This document shows, one piece after another, positions 7,575 through 15,165 of a stretch of DNA of 38,562 bases. The notes under the pieces were generated by a model, which saw only the letters and a program-made list of their open reading frames with translations, did no database searches and was not told the DNA's origin. This DNA is from Parcubacteria group bacterium (GTDB lineage: Bacteria > Patescibacteriota > Minisyncoccia > Phycocordibacterales > Phycocordibacteraceae), in assembly GCA_028286605.1 (NCBI GenBank), contig JAQBRE010000006.1, positions 1 through 38,562 on the forward strand, in the 5' to 3' direction. Each line of letters begins with the position of its first letter. The first letter of the stretch is position 1. The translations under genes and the position numbers were made by a program.

Positions 7575-7946
7575 ATGCCAATCCATATTATTGCACTGGT
7601 GTTTGCAGGAGGAGTAGTCATCGGATTTACTGTTGCCGTCCTTGAACACATACAAAGACGAAGAGAAATGAAGCCTGAAATTATGTCTGTGCTTAGAAAT
7701 CATGTGGCGCCCATGACTTCTAAGTATCTGAAGGTTCGTATCGGAAGCAGCCGTTTCCAATCTCTTGCTGCCCAAGGTGAGTTAAGCCGCAAGCAGCGGG
7801 ACGCAGGATCAAAACCTTTTGAACCTCGACTGATGGTCGTCAAAGACGCCCTGCAAGTGCTCAGACGAGAAGGACTGGTGTTCACGACAACACAAGTTAG
7901 CCAAGAGGGCTTTGAGCTTTGGTTTCCAAACAGAGTTCGAGGGTAA
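7575..7946 (+). CDS. Small membrane-anchored hypothetical protein
   Basis: The track ORF begins inside dnaK. The likely start is ATG 7575, which has GGAG 6 bases upstream, giving 123 residues. Residues 4-22 (HIIALVFAGGVVIGFTVAV) form one membrane segment, followed by a basic stretch (EHIQRRREMKP) on the cytoplasmic side. A C-terminal domain containing VVKDALQVLRREGLVFTTTQ may be winged-helix-like, but no family is recognised. It is flanked by its own terminator (7957-7990) and the dnaK terminator, so it is an independent insert between dnaK and dnaJ. Confidence 0.65.
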   Translation: MPIHIIALVFAGGVVIGFTVAVLEHIQRRREMKPEIMSVLRNHVAPMTSKYLKVRIGSSRFQSLAAQGELSRKQRDAGSKPFEPRLMVVKDALQVLRREGLVFTTTQVSQEGFELWFPNRVRG

Positions 7947-7956
7947 TGGTGTCGAA

Positions 7957-7995
7957 GGGCGGCTTAGCGCATGAGCGCGGCCGTCCTTTTCCTTT
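7957..7995 (+). terminator. Terminator after the small membrane gene
   Basis: Outer stem GGGCGGC / GCCGTCC (one G-T pair) with an inner GCGC-ATGA-GCGC hairpin, followed by TTTTCCTTTTT. Confidence 0.8.
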
Positions 7996-8004
7996 TTATA
8001 CTTG

Positions 8005-8010
8005 TATAAT
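8005..8010 (+). promoter_or_regulatory. dnaJ -10 element
   Basis: Perfect TATAAT directly after the preceding terminator and 47 bases before the dnaJ ATG. No good -35 is seen. Confidence 0.5.
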
Positions 8011-8057
8011 CAATACTTTTGCATCCGAAAATCAACAAGCGTATAGTTAGAGTAATT

Positions 8058-9128
8058 ATGGCAAAGAACTATTACGAAACATTGGGCGTCGATAAGAAGG
8101 CAACGCAGGATGAGGTGAAGAAAGCCTTCCGTAAGCTCGCGCAGAAGCATCATCCTGACAAGGGAGGTGATGAGGCTAAGTTCAAGGAAATTACCGAGGC
8201 ATACAGCATTCTTTCGGATGAGAAGCGTCGTAAGGAATATGACAATTACGGTCAGTCGTTCCCTGGTGGCGGTCCGCAGCCTGGTGCAGGCGGCTTCGAC
8301 TTCAGCGGATTCGGAGGGCAGGGCTTCGGCGGCCAAGGCGTGGAGTTCGATATCTCGGACCTCTTCGGCGATTTGTTCGGAGGCGCGCGCGGCGGTTCGC
8401 GTATCAAGCGCGGTCGCGACATTTCTATAGATGTAGAAGTAACCTTCAAGGAATCAGTACTAGGCGGACGCCGTTCCGTACTTATCACCAAAGTAGGGAA
8501 GTGCGATGTATGTTCGGGTTCCGGTGCGAAGCCAGGAACGGAGATGCACACGTGTAAGACGTGTAACGGAAACGGACGCATCCGCGAAGTACGGAACACA
8601 CCATTCGGTCAGATGGAGAATCAGCGCGTCTGCCCTGAGTGCGAAGGCTCAGGCTCGATTCCGAACGAGAAGTGTACGAATTGTCAGGGTCGCGGCGTAC
8701 TTCGTAAGGAAGAAGAAATCAACGTGGTCATTCCTGCCGGTATCGATGGCGGGGAGATGGTGCGCATGCCAGGCCTCGGCGAAGCGGTGAAGGGAGGAAC
8801 CTCCGGCGACCTATACGTGAAGATTCATGTGAAAACGCATCCGACATTCCGTAAGGAAGGATTGAATCTCATCATGCAGCTTCCGCTGAAGCTAACCGAC
8901 GCGCTGCTTGGTACGACGGTCACCGTCAATACGATCGATGATAAGACGCTCGATGTGAAAGTGCCTCCGATGACGAGCGCAGAAGAGACTCTTCGTATCC
9001 GCGGCAAGGGCGTTAAGGTTGAAGGCGGTTCAGGCGATCTTCTTATCCACGTTACAGCGACGCTTCCAAAGAAGCTATCCAACAAAGCAAAGAAGGCGAT
9101 CGAAGATTTGAAAACGGAGGGGTTATAA
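8058..9128 (+). CDS. dnaJ: Chaperone protein DnaJ (Hsp40)
   Basis: Co-chaperone that delivers substrates to DnaK and stimulates its ATPase. The start is ATG 8058 (MAKNYYETLGVDKKATQ), not the track start at 8019. Domains in order: J domain (1-65) with the HPD motif in KHHPDKGG; a Gly/Phe-rich region (GGFDFSGFGGQGFGG); four CxxCxGxG zinc repeats (CDVCSGSG, CKTCNGNG, CPECEGSG, CTNCQGRG); and the C-terminal substrate domain. At 356 residues it is a complete type A DnaJ. It follows its own TATAAT and ends at the promoter of the next gene. Confidence 0.98.
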   Translation: MAKNYYETLGVDKKATQDEVKKAFRKLAQKHHPDKGGDEAKFKEITEAYSILSDEKRRKEYDNYGQSFPGGGPQPGAGGFDFSGFGGQGFGGQGVEFDISDLFGDLFGGARGGSRIKRGRDISIDVEVTFKESVLGGRRSVLITKVGKCDVCSGSGAKPGTEMHTCKTCNGNGRIREVRNTPFGQMENQRVCPECEGSGSIPNEKCTNCQGRGVLRKEEEINVVIPAGIDGGEMVRMPGLGEAVKGGTSGDLYVKIHVKTHPTFRKEGLNLIMQLPLKLTDALLGTTVTVNTIDDKTLDVKVPPMTSAEETLRIRGKGVKVEGGSGDLLIHVTATLPKKLSNKAKKAIEDLKTEGL

Positions 9129-9129
9129 T
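9124..9129 (+). promoter_or_regulatory. -10 element overlapping the dnaJ stop
   Basis: TATAAT overlaps the dnaJ stop codon and ends 6 bases before the ATG of the next gene, which would give a leaderless transcript. Confidence 0.45.
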
Positions 9130-9135
9130 TAGCGG

Positions 9136-9666
9136 ATGGACGCAGTCAATAACTTCGGCTTACAGATTACGAATCTTGCGGGCCATAGCGCAGCGAGCGC
9201 CGGCGTATGGGCGACGAATTTTCTCATACTACTCATTCTCTTCGGCCTGATGCTCGCGTTCTCTTATAAGGCAGGTCGTGGCGGAATCATTTCGCTGCTG
9301 CTCGCGTTCTATGCAGGCTACGCGATCTATTCGCTATTTCCGTATACGACCGTGATCGTGAATGCAGGTGGCACACCCATAATCAAGGCGGTGATCAGTA
9401 TCGTGCTCTATGGCATCGCTACCTACGTGCCATTTCATTTCATACAACGCCTCACCAAAGGCGGCTTCGGCGTTCTTTCCTTCGTACCGCGCTTCGTGCT
9501 TTCACTGCTTGCCGCGACATTCCTACTTGCTGTTGGCTATCATGTCTTTCACGTAAGTAATATCTACACGTTCCCTGAACCAATGAATACGCTCTTCGGC
9601 CCTGACCAGTATTTCTTCTGGTGGTTCATCGCACCGTTGCTTGGAATGATCTTCCTGGTTCATTAG
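9136..9666 (+). CDS. Multi-pass inner-membrane protein, CvpA-like topology
   Basis: The 176-residue protein has four or five hydrophobic segments: TNFLILLILFGLMLAF (about 28-43), SLLLAFYAGYAIYSLF (about 54-70), IKAVISIVLYGIATYVPF (about 80-98), FVLSLLAATFLLAVGYHVF (about 117-136) and a C-terminal FFWWFIAPLLGMIFLV. The topology resembles CvpA/colicin V production proteins, but no diagnostic motif proves it. It follows dnaJ by 7 bases yet has its own -10 element. The function is unknown. Confidence 0.7.
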   Translation: MDAVNNFGLQITNLAGHSAASAGVWATNFLILLILFGLMLAFSYKAGRGGIISLLLAFYAGYAIYSLFPYTTVIVNAGGTPIIKAVISIVLYGIATYVPFHFIQRLTKGGFGVLSFVPRFVLSLLAATFLLAVGYHVFHVSNIYTFPEPMNTLFGPDQYFFWWFIAPLLGMIFLVH

Positions 9667-9713
9667 GGAAAAAGAGCAGGGAATCCCCCGACGAGCCTAC
9701 GCCTGACGCGCAA

Positions 9714-9722
9714 TGCTATAAT
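9714..9722 (+). promoter_or_regulatory. Extended -10 promoter of tyrS, leaderless
   Basis: TGCTATAAT (extended -10, TGn-TATAAT) ends 7 bases before the tyrS ATG. No recognisable -35, as is usual for extended -10 promoters. Confidence 0.6.
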
Positions 9723-9729
9723 CCTGCAT

Positions 9730-10977
9730 ATGGACCTGGTTAAAGATCTTACCGCACGCGGCCTTATAGAACATACCTCTGCCGATCTTCCCGTCATTCT
9801 GGGGAAGAAGCGCACCGTGTATCTAGGCGTGGACCCGAGCGCGGACTCGATGCATGCCGGCCACCTGATGGTGGTGCTTACGATGCGTCGTCTTGCACAG
9901 GACGGTCATAAGATCATATTGCTCGTGGGCGGCGGTACCGGCATGATCGGCGACCCGCGCGAAAGCGGCGAGCGTCAGCTCGCCGACAAGAAGGTAATCG
10001 ATCGTAACAAGAAAGCGCTCAAGGCACAGATGCAGCAGATCGTCGGCACGAAAGTGAAGCTCGTCGATAACGCAGACTGGCTGCTTAAGATTAAGCTCGT
10101 CGATTTCCTCCGTGACATCGGCAAGCATTTCACCGTGAACGAGCTCATCAAGCGAGACATCATCAAACGCCGTCTTGATAATCCGGACGACAGCATTTCA
10201 TACACCGAGTTCGCATACAGCCTTCTTCAGGGGTATGACTATTTCGTATTGAACCAGAAATATAAGGTTGACCTGCAGATCGGCGCGTCGGACCAGTGGA
10301 CGAACATTCTTTCAGGCGTTGAGCTCATTCGTCGCAAGCTTGGCAAGGAAGCGTTCGCGCTCTGCACGCCGCTCGTTACAGATGCGAACGGAAAGAAATT
10401 CGGCAAGAGCGAAGGGAACGCCGTCTGGCTTGCGGCTTCGAAGACGTCACCCTTCACCTTCTACCAGTTCTGGTTGAATCAGCCGGACACGAATGTCGAA
10501 CGGTATCTGAAATTCTTCACCTTCATGCCGGTGATGGAGATTGATGCGCTCTGCGAACTGCATCGCCGCAACCCAGGACGCCGTGATGCGCAGCGCATGC
10601 TTGCGCGCTTGGTTACAGAATTGGTACATGGGAAAGATGCGGCGATGCGCAGCATCGCCGTCTCGGAAGCACTCTATGGCGAGCGTGAACTCAGCTCGCT
10701 TTCTCCGGAAGAACGTATGATGATTCTTTCTGAAGCGCCATCTCTTAAGATCACGCAGGCACAGCTCACCGAAGGGTACAGCGTCGTAGACGCCCTCATC
10801 GGCAGCAGCCTCGCTCCTTCCAAAGGAGAGGCGAAGCGGCTTGTCGAAGGGAATGGTGTTTCTCTTAATGATGAGAAAGTTGAGTCAGTAGACGCACAGC
10901 TCGCATCTGAACACTTCCAGAACGGACTGGCACTTCTCAAGCGTGGCAAGCAGTTAGCTGTGCTTTCGCTCTCATAA
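9730..10977 (+). CDS. tyrS: Tyrosyl-tRNA synthetase
   Basis: Class I synthetase charging tRNA-Tyr. The 415-residue protein has the HIGH-type motif as HAGH (residues 42-45, in PSADSMHAGHLMVV), the tyrosine-binding segment LLQGYDYFVLNQKYKVDLQI with GASDQW, the KMSKS-type motif as KKFGKSEGN, and a C-terminal S4 RNA-binding domain (about 350-415, LAPSKGEAKRLVEGNGVSLN). The KFGKS form and HAGH place it with the TyrRS subgroup that has HxGH. The cognate tRNA-Tyr gene lies about 680 bases downstream. Confidence 0.97.
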   Translation: MDLVKDLTARGLIEHTSADLPVILGKKRTVYLGVDPSADSMHAGHLMVVLTMRRLAQDGHKIILLVGGGTGMIGDPRESGERQLADKKVIDRNKKALKAQMQQIVGTKVKLVDNADWLLKIKLVDFLRDIGKHFTVNELIKRDIIKRRLDNPDDSISYTEFAYSLLQGYDYFVLNQKYKVDLQIGASDQWTNILSGVELIRRKLGKEAFALCTPLVTDANGKKFGKSEGNAVWLAASKTSPFTFYQFWLNQPDTNVERYLKFFTFMPVMEIDALCELHRRNPGRRDAQRMLARLVTELVHGKDAAMRSIAVSEALYGERELSSLSPEERMMILSEAPSLKITQAQLTEGYSVVDALIGSSLAPSKGEAKRLVEGNGVSLNDEKVESVDAQLASEHFQNGLALLKRGKQLAVLSLS

Positions 10978-11028
10978 AATTCAGTTTTTCTTTAGAACTA
11001 TTTTAAATAGTTTTGACCACTGATTTGC

Positions 11029-11034
11029 CATACT
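11029..11034 (+). promoter_or_regulatory. Possible -10 for the LAGLIDADG-like ORF
   Basis: CATACT preceded by TGC (extended -10 shape), 6 bases before ATG 11041. It again points to a leaderless start. Confidence 0.4.
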
Positions 11035-11040
11035 TGGCGA

Positions 11041-11694
11041 ATGAGGCAACCAGCAGCAATCTCTCCAGACAAGCAGCATGCAGTCATCAGCCTGTACGAA
11101 GGTGGGATGAGCGCTCCTATGCTTGCACAATATTTTGCAGTGAGCCTTGGAGCGATTTACTATGTTCTTCGCCATAACAATATTCCGCGTAGGACGAAAG
11201 AGCACAGTAATTCTATTCGCTTCGAAGCGTTGCCACTTTCATATGAGATAAAGACAGATCTCACCCCGGAAGAAGAGAGGCTCAAGATTGCCGCAGTCAT
11301 GCTGTATTGGGCTGAAGGATACAACGTTGGAAAAGGTGTGGTTGATTTTTGTAACTCTGATCCGGATATGGTGGTTTTGTTTTGGAAATTCCTTTCTACT
11401 GTTTGCAATGTAGACAAGAGCCGTGTACGAATGAAGCTCTATTGCTATGAAGGACAGGATATTCCTTCGATTCTTCAGTTTTGGAGCACCTTGCTTTCTA
11501 TACCTGAGGAGCAGTTCACCAAACCCTATATAAAGAAGCAGGCTGAGCCTGGCCCACGAGGGCCAGGCATGATTCACGGCCTTGTACATGTTCGGTATTG
11601 TGATACAAAGTTATTACGTCAGATACTTGTCTGGATAGATGAATATCGTGTCGAATGCGTCGGTGGCAGAGCGGTCAATTGCGAGCGGCTGTAA
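11041..11694 (+). CDS. HTH plus LAGLIDADG-like protein overlapping tRNA-Tyr
   Basis: A 217-residue protein. The N-terminal 55 residues look like a resolvase-type helix-turn-helix (KQHAVISLYEGGMSAPMLAQ ... YYVLRHNNIPRRTKEHS). The rest resembles the degenerate LAGLIDADG-fold proteins found in many CPR genomes (KIAAVMLYWAEGYNVGKG, VDFCNSDPDMVVLFWKFL). The catalytic acidic residue expected at the end of the first LAGLIDADG helix appears replaced in the YWAEGY segment, so activity is uncertain. The last 12 codons and stop lie inside the tRNA-Tyr gene; the stop TAA is made by the anticodon loop. Confidence 0.6.
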   Translation: MRQPAAISPDKQHAVISLYEGGMSAPMLAQYFAVSLGAIYYVLRHNNIPRRTKEHSNSIRFEALPLSYEIKTDLTPEEERLKIAAVMLYWAEGYNVGKGVVDFCNSDPDMVVLFWKFLSTVCNVDKSRVRMKLYCYEGQDIPSILQFWSTLLSIPEEQFTKPYIKKQAEPGPRGPGMIHGLVHVRYCDTKLLRQILVWIDEYRVECVGGRAVNCERL

Positions 11695-11742
11695 CCCGCT
11701 TGACTTCGGTCTACGAAGGTTCGAATCCTTCCCGGCGCACCA
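11657..11742 (+). tRNA. tRNA-Tyr (anticodon GTA)
   Basis: A full class II cloverleaf. Acceptor GCGTCGG pairs with CCGGCGC (one G-T pair); D stem GCAG/TTGC; anticodon stem AGCGG/CCGCT with loop CTGTAAC and anticodon GTA at 11691-11693. It has a long variable arm with GAC-TTCG-GTC, T arm GAAGG-TTCGAAT-CCTTC, discriminator A and an encoded CCA. The long variable arm and GTA anticodon identify bacterial tRNA-Tyr. tyrS lies just upstream, a close synthetase-tRNA association. Its 5' part overlaps the 3' end of the preceding ORF. Confidence 0.97.
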
Positions 11743-11745
11743 GAG

Positions 11746-11776
11746 AAAACAGCAAGCCTTCGGCTTGCTGTTTTCA
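11746..11776 (+). terminator. Terminator after tRNA-Tyr
   Basis: 13-bp perfect stem AAAACAGCAAGCC / GGCTTGCTGTTTT with a TTC loop, followed by CATTTA. Confidence 0.92.
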
Positions 11777-11794
11777 TTTAATATAGTAAAATAT

Positions 11795-11824
11795 TTGAAC
11801 GGCCAATTTGGGTCGTTGTACATT
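11795..11824 (+). promoter_or_regulatory. Promoter of the GreA/GreB-like gene
   Basis: TTGAAC at 11795-11800, an 18-base spacer and TACATT at 11819-11824. The leader is short, and GGGGAG precedes the GTG start. Confidence 0.5.
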
Positions 11825-11840
11825 TTTGGGGAGCACACAC

Positions 11841-12386
11841 GTGAGCAAGAGATTCTACCAAACGGCCGAAGGTCGGAAACGTCTGCTCGACGAGATGGGG
11901 ACACTGCGTTTGCTCGAGAAGAAACTCGAGCAGCAGCGCGCAAAGCGCCAGGGCGCTTTGGGACGCGGTCAGTCCAATGAAGATCCTGAGGGTAGCGAGC
12001 TCGATAACGATCTCGCTGCCTGCATCGGTCGCATGGACGAAATCGCCGAAACCTTCAAGAACAGCCACGGCACGACCGCGCCTGTTCCCACGAACAAGAA
12101 GCAGGTCGAGCTCGGGAGCATCGTTACGATCCGCAAATATGCGAACGAAGCCGACGAGAAAGGCACGGTCTATCGCTTCCAGCTCGTCGGTCACGGCGAA
12201 GGCGATACGAAAGGCTGCAGTTCGGGCCCGAATCCCGGCTTGCCGCTCATCAGCTACACCTGTCCGTTGGGCAGCGCTGTCCTGCGGAAACGCGCCGGCC
12301 GCAGTTATGAGGTGAATGGAAAGGATTTCGACCTCGTGTCGATTGAACTTCCGAACAACCCCAAACAGGCAGCCAACGCCGCCTAA
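11841..12386 (+). CDS. GreA/GreB-family transcript cleavage factor-like protein
   Basis: The real start is GTG 11841 (MSKRFYQTAEG), with GGGGAG 8 bases upstream; the track extends it by 11 codons. The 181-residue protein follows the Gre layout. The N-terminal coiled coil (about 8-75) carries acidic residues at the tip (NEDPEGSELDNDL, where GreA has DLSENAEY). The C-terminal FKBP-like domain (about 92-175) contains VELGSIVTIRKY and CPLGSAVLRKRAGRSYEVN. Gre factors rescue backtracked RNA polymerase. The sequence is divergent and has an inserted CSSGPNPGLPL loop. It has its own promoter, Shine-Dalgarno and terminator. Confidence 0.75.
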   Translation: MSKRFYQTAEGRKRLLDEMGTLRLLEKKLEQQRAKRQGALGRGQSNEDPEGSELDNDLAACIGRMDEIAETFKNSHGTTAPVPTNKKQVELGSIVTIRKYANEADEKGTVYRFQLVGHGEGDTKGCSSGPNPGLPLISYTCPLGSAVLRKRAGRSYEVNGKDFDLVSIELPNNPKQAANAA

Positions 12387-12411
12387 CCGGCCCAGAAGGG
12401 TCACACCAACG

Positions 12412-12445
12412 CGCCGCGAACCCTAGGGTTCGCGGCGTTTTCTTT
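12412..12445 (+). terminator. Terminator after the Gre-like gene
   Basis: 12-bp perfect stem CGCCGCGAACCC / GGGTTCGCGGCG around TA, then TTTTCTTTT. Confidence 0.94.
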
Positions 12446-12468
12446 TACTCCATTCTTTCCTCCTGCTG

Positions 12469-12477
12469 TGCTATCGT
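12469..12477 (+). promoter_or_regulatory. Extended -10 of trpS, leaderless
   Basis: TGCTATCGT (TGn plus TATCGT, 4 of 6) ends 6 bases before the trpS ATG. Confidence 0.45.
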
Positions 12478-12483
12478 ATTTTC

Positions 12484-13455
12484 ATGAACCAAGGCACGCC
12501 CGTTCTCCTCTCCGGCATCAAGCCGACCGGCGAGATCCATATCGGCAACTATTTCGGCGCAATCAAGCAGCTGGTGGATCTTCTCAACACCGGCGAATAT
12601 CGGGGCTATATTTTTATCGCTGATTATCACGCGCTCAACTTCGTACAGGATGCTGCAGAGATGAAGCGCCTCACGCGCGAGCTCGCCCTCACGTACCTTG
12701 CCTGCGGCCTTGATCCTGAAAAGGTCGTGCTCTTCAAGCAGTCTGATGTCTCTGCACATACCGAGCTTGCGTGGATCTTCGATACCATAACCACGATGCC
12801 GTATCTCATGCGCGCACATGCGTTCAAGGATGCAGAAGCGAAGAATAAGGAGATCAGTGTTGGAAGCTTCAACTATCCGATGCTCATGGCGGCAGATATC
12901 CTTCTGTATGACGCCGCAGTGGTACCGGTGGGGCAGGATCAGAAGCAGCACATCGAATACGCACGCGACACCGCTGAGAAGTTCAATCGCATCTTCGCAA
13001 AAGAAAACGAAGGTACCTTCGTGCTACCGAAGCCGCACATAATGCCCGACGTCGCTATTGTTCCCGGAACAGACGGACAGAAAATGTCTAAAAGTTATGG
13101 AAACACGATTCCGCTATTTGCATCACGCGAAGTGCTCACGGAGAAGGTCATGGGAATCGTCACGGATTCCGGTGGCGACCGTCCTGAAAACGTCTACGCG
13201 ATTCATCGCCTCATAAAGAGCGAAGCCGAGCTCGCACCGATATACGAAGAGCATAAAGGGAAGTACAAGGCACTCAAGGAAGCGCTTATCGAAGACCTCG
13301 ATGCCTTCATCGCTCCGATGCGCGAACAGTATGAAGCGCTTTCGCAGGACAGCGCATTTGTTGATGCAGTACTAGAGAAGGGCGGCGAAGCCGCCCGCCA
13401 AGCTGCGAACACGAAGATGGCAGCCGTTCGTAAAGCGATTGGTGTTTCAGCGTAA
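12484..13455 (+). CDS. trpS: Tryptophanyl-tRNA synthetase
   Basis: Class I synthetase charging tRNA-Trp. The 323-residue protein has the HIGH-type motif HIGN at residues 19-22 (KPTGEIHIGNYFG), the bacterial TrpRS dimer and substrate region (MLMAADILLYDAAVVPVGQD with QHIEYARDTA), and the KMSKS loop at residues 200-204 (DGQKMSKSYGN). Length is normal for bacterial TrpRS. It is a single gene between a terminator upstream and a small cassette gene downstream; the start at 12484 lies right behind an extended -10 element. Confidence 0.97.
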   Translation: MNQGTPVLLSGIKPTGEIHIGNYFGAIKQLVDLLNTGEYRGYIFIADYHALNFVQDAAEMKRLTRELALTYLACGLDPEKVVLFKQSDVSAHTELAWIFDTITTMPYLMRAHAFKDAEAKNKEISVGSFNYPMLMAADILLYDAAVVPVGQDQKQHIEYARDTAEKFNRIFAKENEGTFVLPKPHIMPDVAIVPGTDGQKMSKSYGNTIPLFASREVLTEKVMGIVTDSGGDRPENVYAIHRLIKSEAELAPIYEEHKGKYKALKEALIEDLDAFIAPMREQYEALSQDSAFVDAVLEKGGEAARQAANTKMAAVRKAIGVSA

Positions 13456-13498
13456 TTTCTTATATAGTTTGGCGGGTTAGAACGAAAGGAACTCTTGT

Positions 13499-13696
13499 AT
13501 GCAAGAGAATTTAGTTACGTCGCGTGTCGACCCGCTCGACGGATTCACACTTCACGATACAGAGATTGGAATCTTCATCAATGACGAAAATCTCAGGAGA
13601 TGCCAGGAAAACCGCCCGCTCATCAGCCAAGTTCTGAAGATTCCTGGGGCTGGCCCACGGCCCGGCTACATCTCGACCATCCTTGTTTTCGAATAG
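13499..13696 (+). CDS. Small hypothetical protein (65 residues)
   Basis: No family recognised. The ATG has AAAGGA 9 bases upstream, a good Shine-Dalgarno unlike neighbouring trpS and aspS. The product (MQENLVTSRVDPLDGFTLHD ... PGYISTILVFE) is soluble, with an acidic middle and a Pro/Gly-rich turn (IPGAGPRPGY). An AT-rich stretch with TATATAG at 13464 may hold its promoter, and a GC-rich hairpin follows. It stands between two synthetase genes as an independent unit. Confidence 0.55.
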   Translation: MQENLVTSRVDPLDGFTLHDTEIGIFINDENLRRCQENRPLISQVLKIPGAGPRPGYISTILVFE

Positions 13697-13702
13697 CGAA
13701 GC

Positions 13703-13725
13703 GCCCGCGCAAAACCAGCGCGGGC
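13703..13725 (+). terminator. GC-rich hairpin after the 65-residue gene
   Basis: GCCCGCGC / GCGCGGGC with loop AAAACCA. The following GTGCTACTTTA is a weak T-tract, so termination may be partial and could feed aspS. Confidence 0.55.
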
Positions 13726-13737
13726 GTGCTACTTTAT

Positions 13738-15162
13738 ATGCATATGACAGAGGAATCTGGGCGCATTCTTATAGGCGAGCTTAGCTCGCACGCAGGCGAG
13801 ACCGTAACCATCCAAGGCTGGGTGGACGTGCGTCGTGATCAGGGAAAACTGGTCTTCTTCGACTTCCGCGATATGACCGGCACGGTACAGGGTGTCGTCC
13901 TGCCAGGTGACGAGGCGCTCATGGAAATTGCCAAGAGCATCCGCAGCGAATTCGTCGTCTCGATAGAAGGTATCGTGAACAAGCGTCCTGAAAAGAACGT
14001 GCAAGCCGATCGCGTGAACGGCGACATCGAGCTCGAGATAAAAGGAATCGAAGTATTGAACGAATCAGAACCGATGCCGTTCGATATCGGTTCTGACACG
14101 ATCGGCATCGATGAGTCTGCTCGCCTCAAGCATCGCTATGTGGACCTTCGTTCCGCACGCATGCAACGCAACATTCGCATGCGCAGCGAATTCATCCAGC
14201 GTTGCCGTGCATTCCTCTTCGACCGTAAGTTCACGGAAATTGAAACACCGCTTCTCACTGAATCAACACCGGAAGGTTCGCGCGATTTCGTCGTGCCTTC
14301 ACGCCTGAACCCAGGAAAGTTCTACGCGCTTCCGCAGTCTCCGCAACAGTACAAGCAGCTCCTTATGACCGGCGGCTTCGAGCGATACTTCCAGATAGCG
14401 CGCGCCGTTCGCGATGAAGACCTTCGTGCAGACCGCGGCTTCGAGCACACGCAGATCGACATGGAAATGTCTTTCGTATCAATGGAAGACGTCATGAACA
14501 CTGTCGAGGCGATGATAACGAAGAGCGTTGAAGACATGGGCTTCACCATTAAGCAGAAGCCATTTCCGCGCATTTCATACAAGGACGCGATGGAGAAATA
14601 CGGCGCAGACAAATTCGACATGCGCACCGAAGAAGATAAGGCGAACGGCATCCTTGCCTACGCATGGGTGGTGAACTTTCCATTCTTCGAGAAGACTGAC
14701 GACGGAAAGTGGACCTTCACTCATAACCCGTTCTCGATGCCGATTCCGGAACATCTTGAGTGGCTCATGAAAGGGGAGCACATCGAAGATATCCTTACGA
14801 CGCAGTACGACCTTGTTTGCAACGGATTCGAAGCCGGAGGAGGTTCTGTCCGTGCACACAAGCCGGAAATCCTTCGCGCCACATACGCAGCGATGGGATA
14901 TAGCGAAGAGGAGACCGAGGCGAGTGTCGGCCATATGCTCGAAGCGTTCAAATACGGAACACCTCCGCACGGCGGTATCGCGCTCGGCGTTGAACGTAAC
15001 CTGATGAATCTCACTGGCGAAGACATGCTGCGCGAAGTGCAGGCATTCCCGATGACCCGTGGCGGTCAGACCGCAGTGATGAACGCACCGAAGCCGCTTG
15101 CAGAGAAACAGCTGAAGGAACTCGGTATCCAAGTGCGGCCGCAGAAGGGAGACAAATCCTAA
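13738..15162 (+). CDS. aspS: Aspartyl-tRNA synthetase lacking the GAD domain
   Basis: The track starts at 13600, but that part reads through the small gene in another frame; the start is ATG 13738 (or 13744), giving about 474 residues. Domains: N-terminal OB anticodon-binding fold (VTIQGWVDVRRDQGKLVFFD), class II motif 1, motif 2 (YFQIARAVRDEDLRADRGFE) and motif 3 (GIALGVERNLMNL), with QSPQQYKQLLM as in bacterial AspRS. Between motifs 2 and 3, where bacterial AspRS has a GAD insertion of about 120 residues, only a short link is present (DKFDMRTEEDKANGILAYAW). It may be non-discriminating, but this cannot be told here. Confidence 0.95.
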   Translation: MHMTEESGRILIGELSSHAGETVTIQGWVDVRRDQGKLVFFDFRDMTGTVQGVVLPGDEALMEIAKSIRSEFVVSIEGIVNKRPEKNVQADRVNGDIELEIKGIEVLNESEPMPFDIGSDTIGIDESARLKHRYVDLRSARMQRNIRMRSEFIQRCRAFLFDRKFTEIETPLLTESTPEGSRDFVVPSRLNPGKFYALPQSPQQYKQLLMTGGFERYFQIARAVRDEDLRADRGFEHTQIDMEMSFVSMEDVMNTVEAMITKSVEDMGFTIKQKPFPRISYKDAMEKYGADKFDMRTEEDKANGILAYAWVVNFPFFEKTDDGKWTFTHNPFSMPIPEHLEWLMKGEHIEDILTTQYDLVCNGFEAGGGSVRAHKPEILRATYAAMGYSEEETEASVGHMLEAFKYGTPPHGGIALGVERNLMNLTGEDMLREVQAFPMTRGGQTAVMNAPKPLAEKQLKELGIQVRPQKGDKS

Positions 15163-15165
15163 CCT

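Noticed and set aside
13600-13737. Upstream extension of aspS in the ORF track
   Set aside because: It reads the small gene at 13499 and its hairpin out of frame; ATG 13738 restores the normal AspRS N-terminus.
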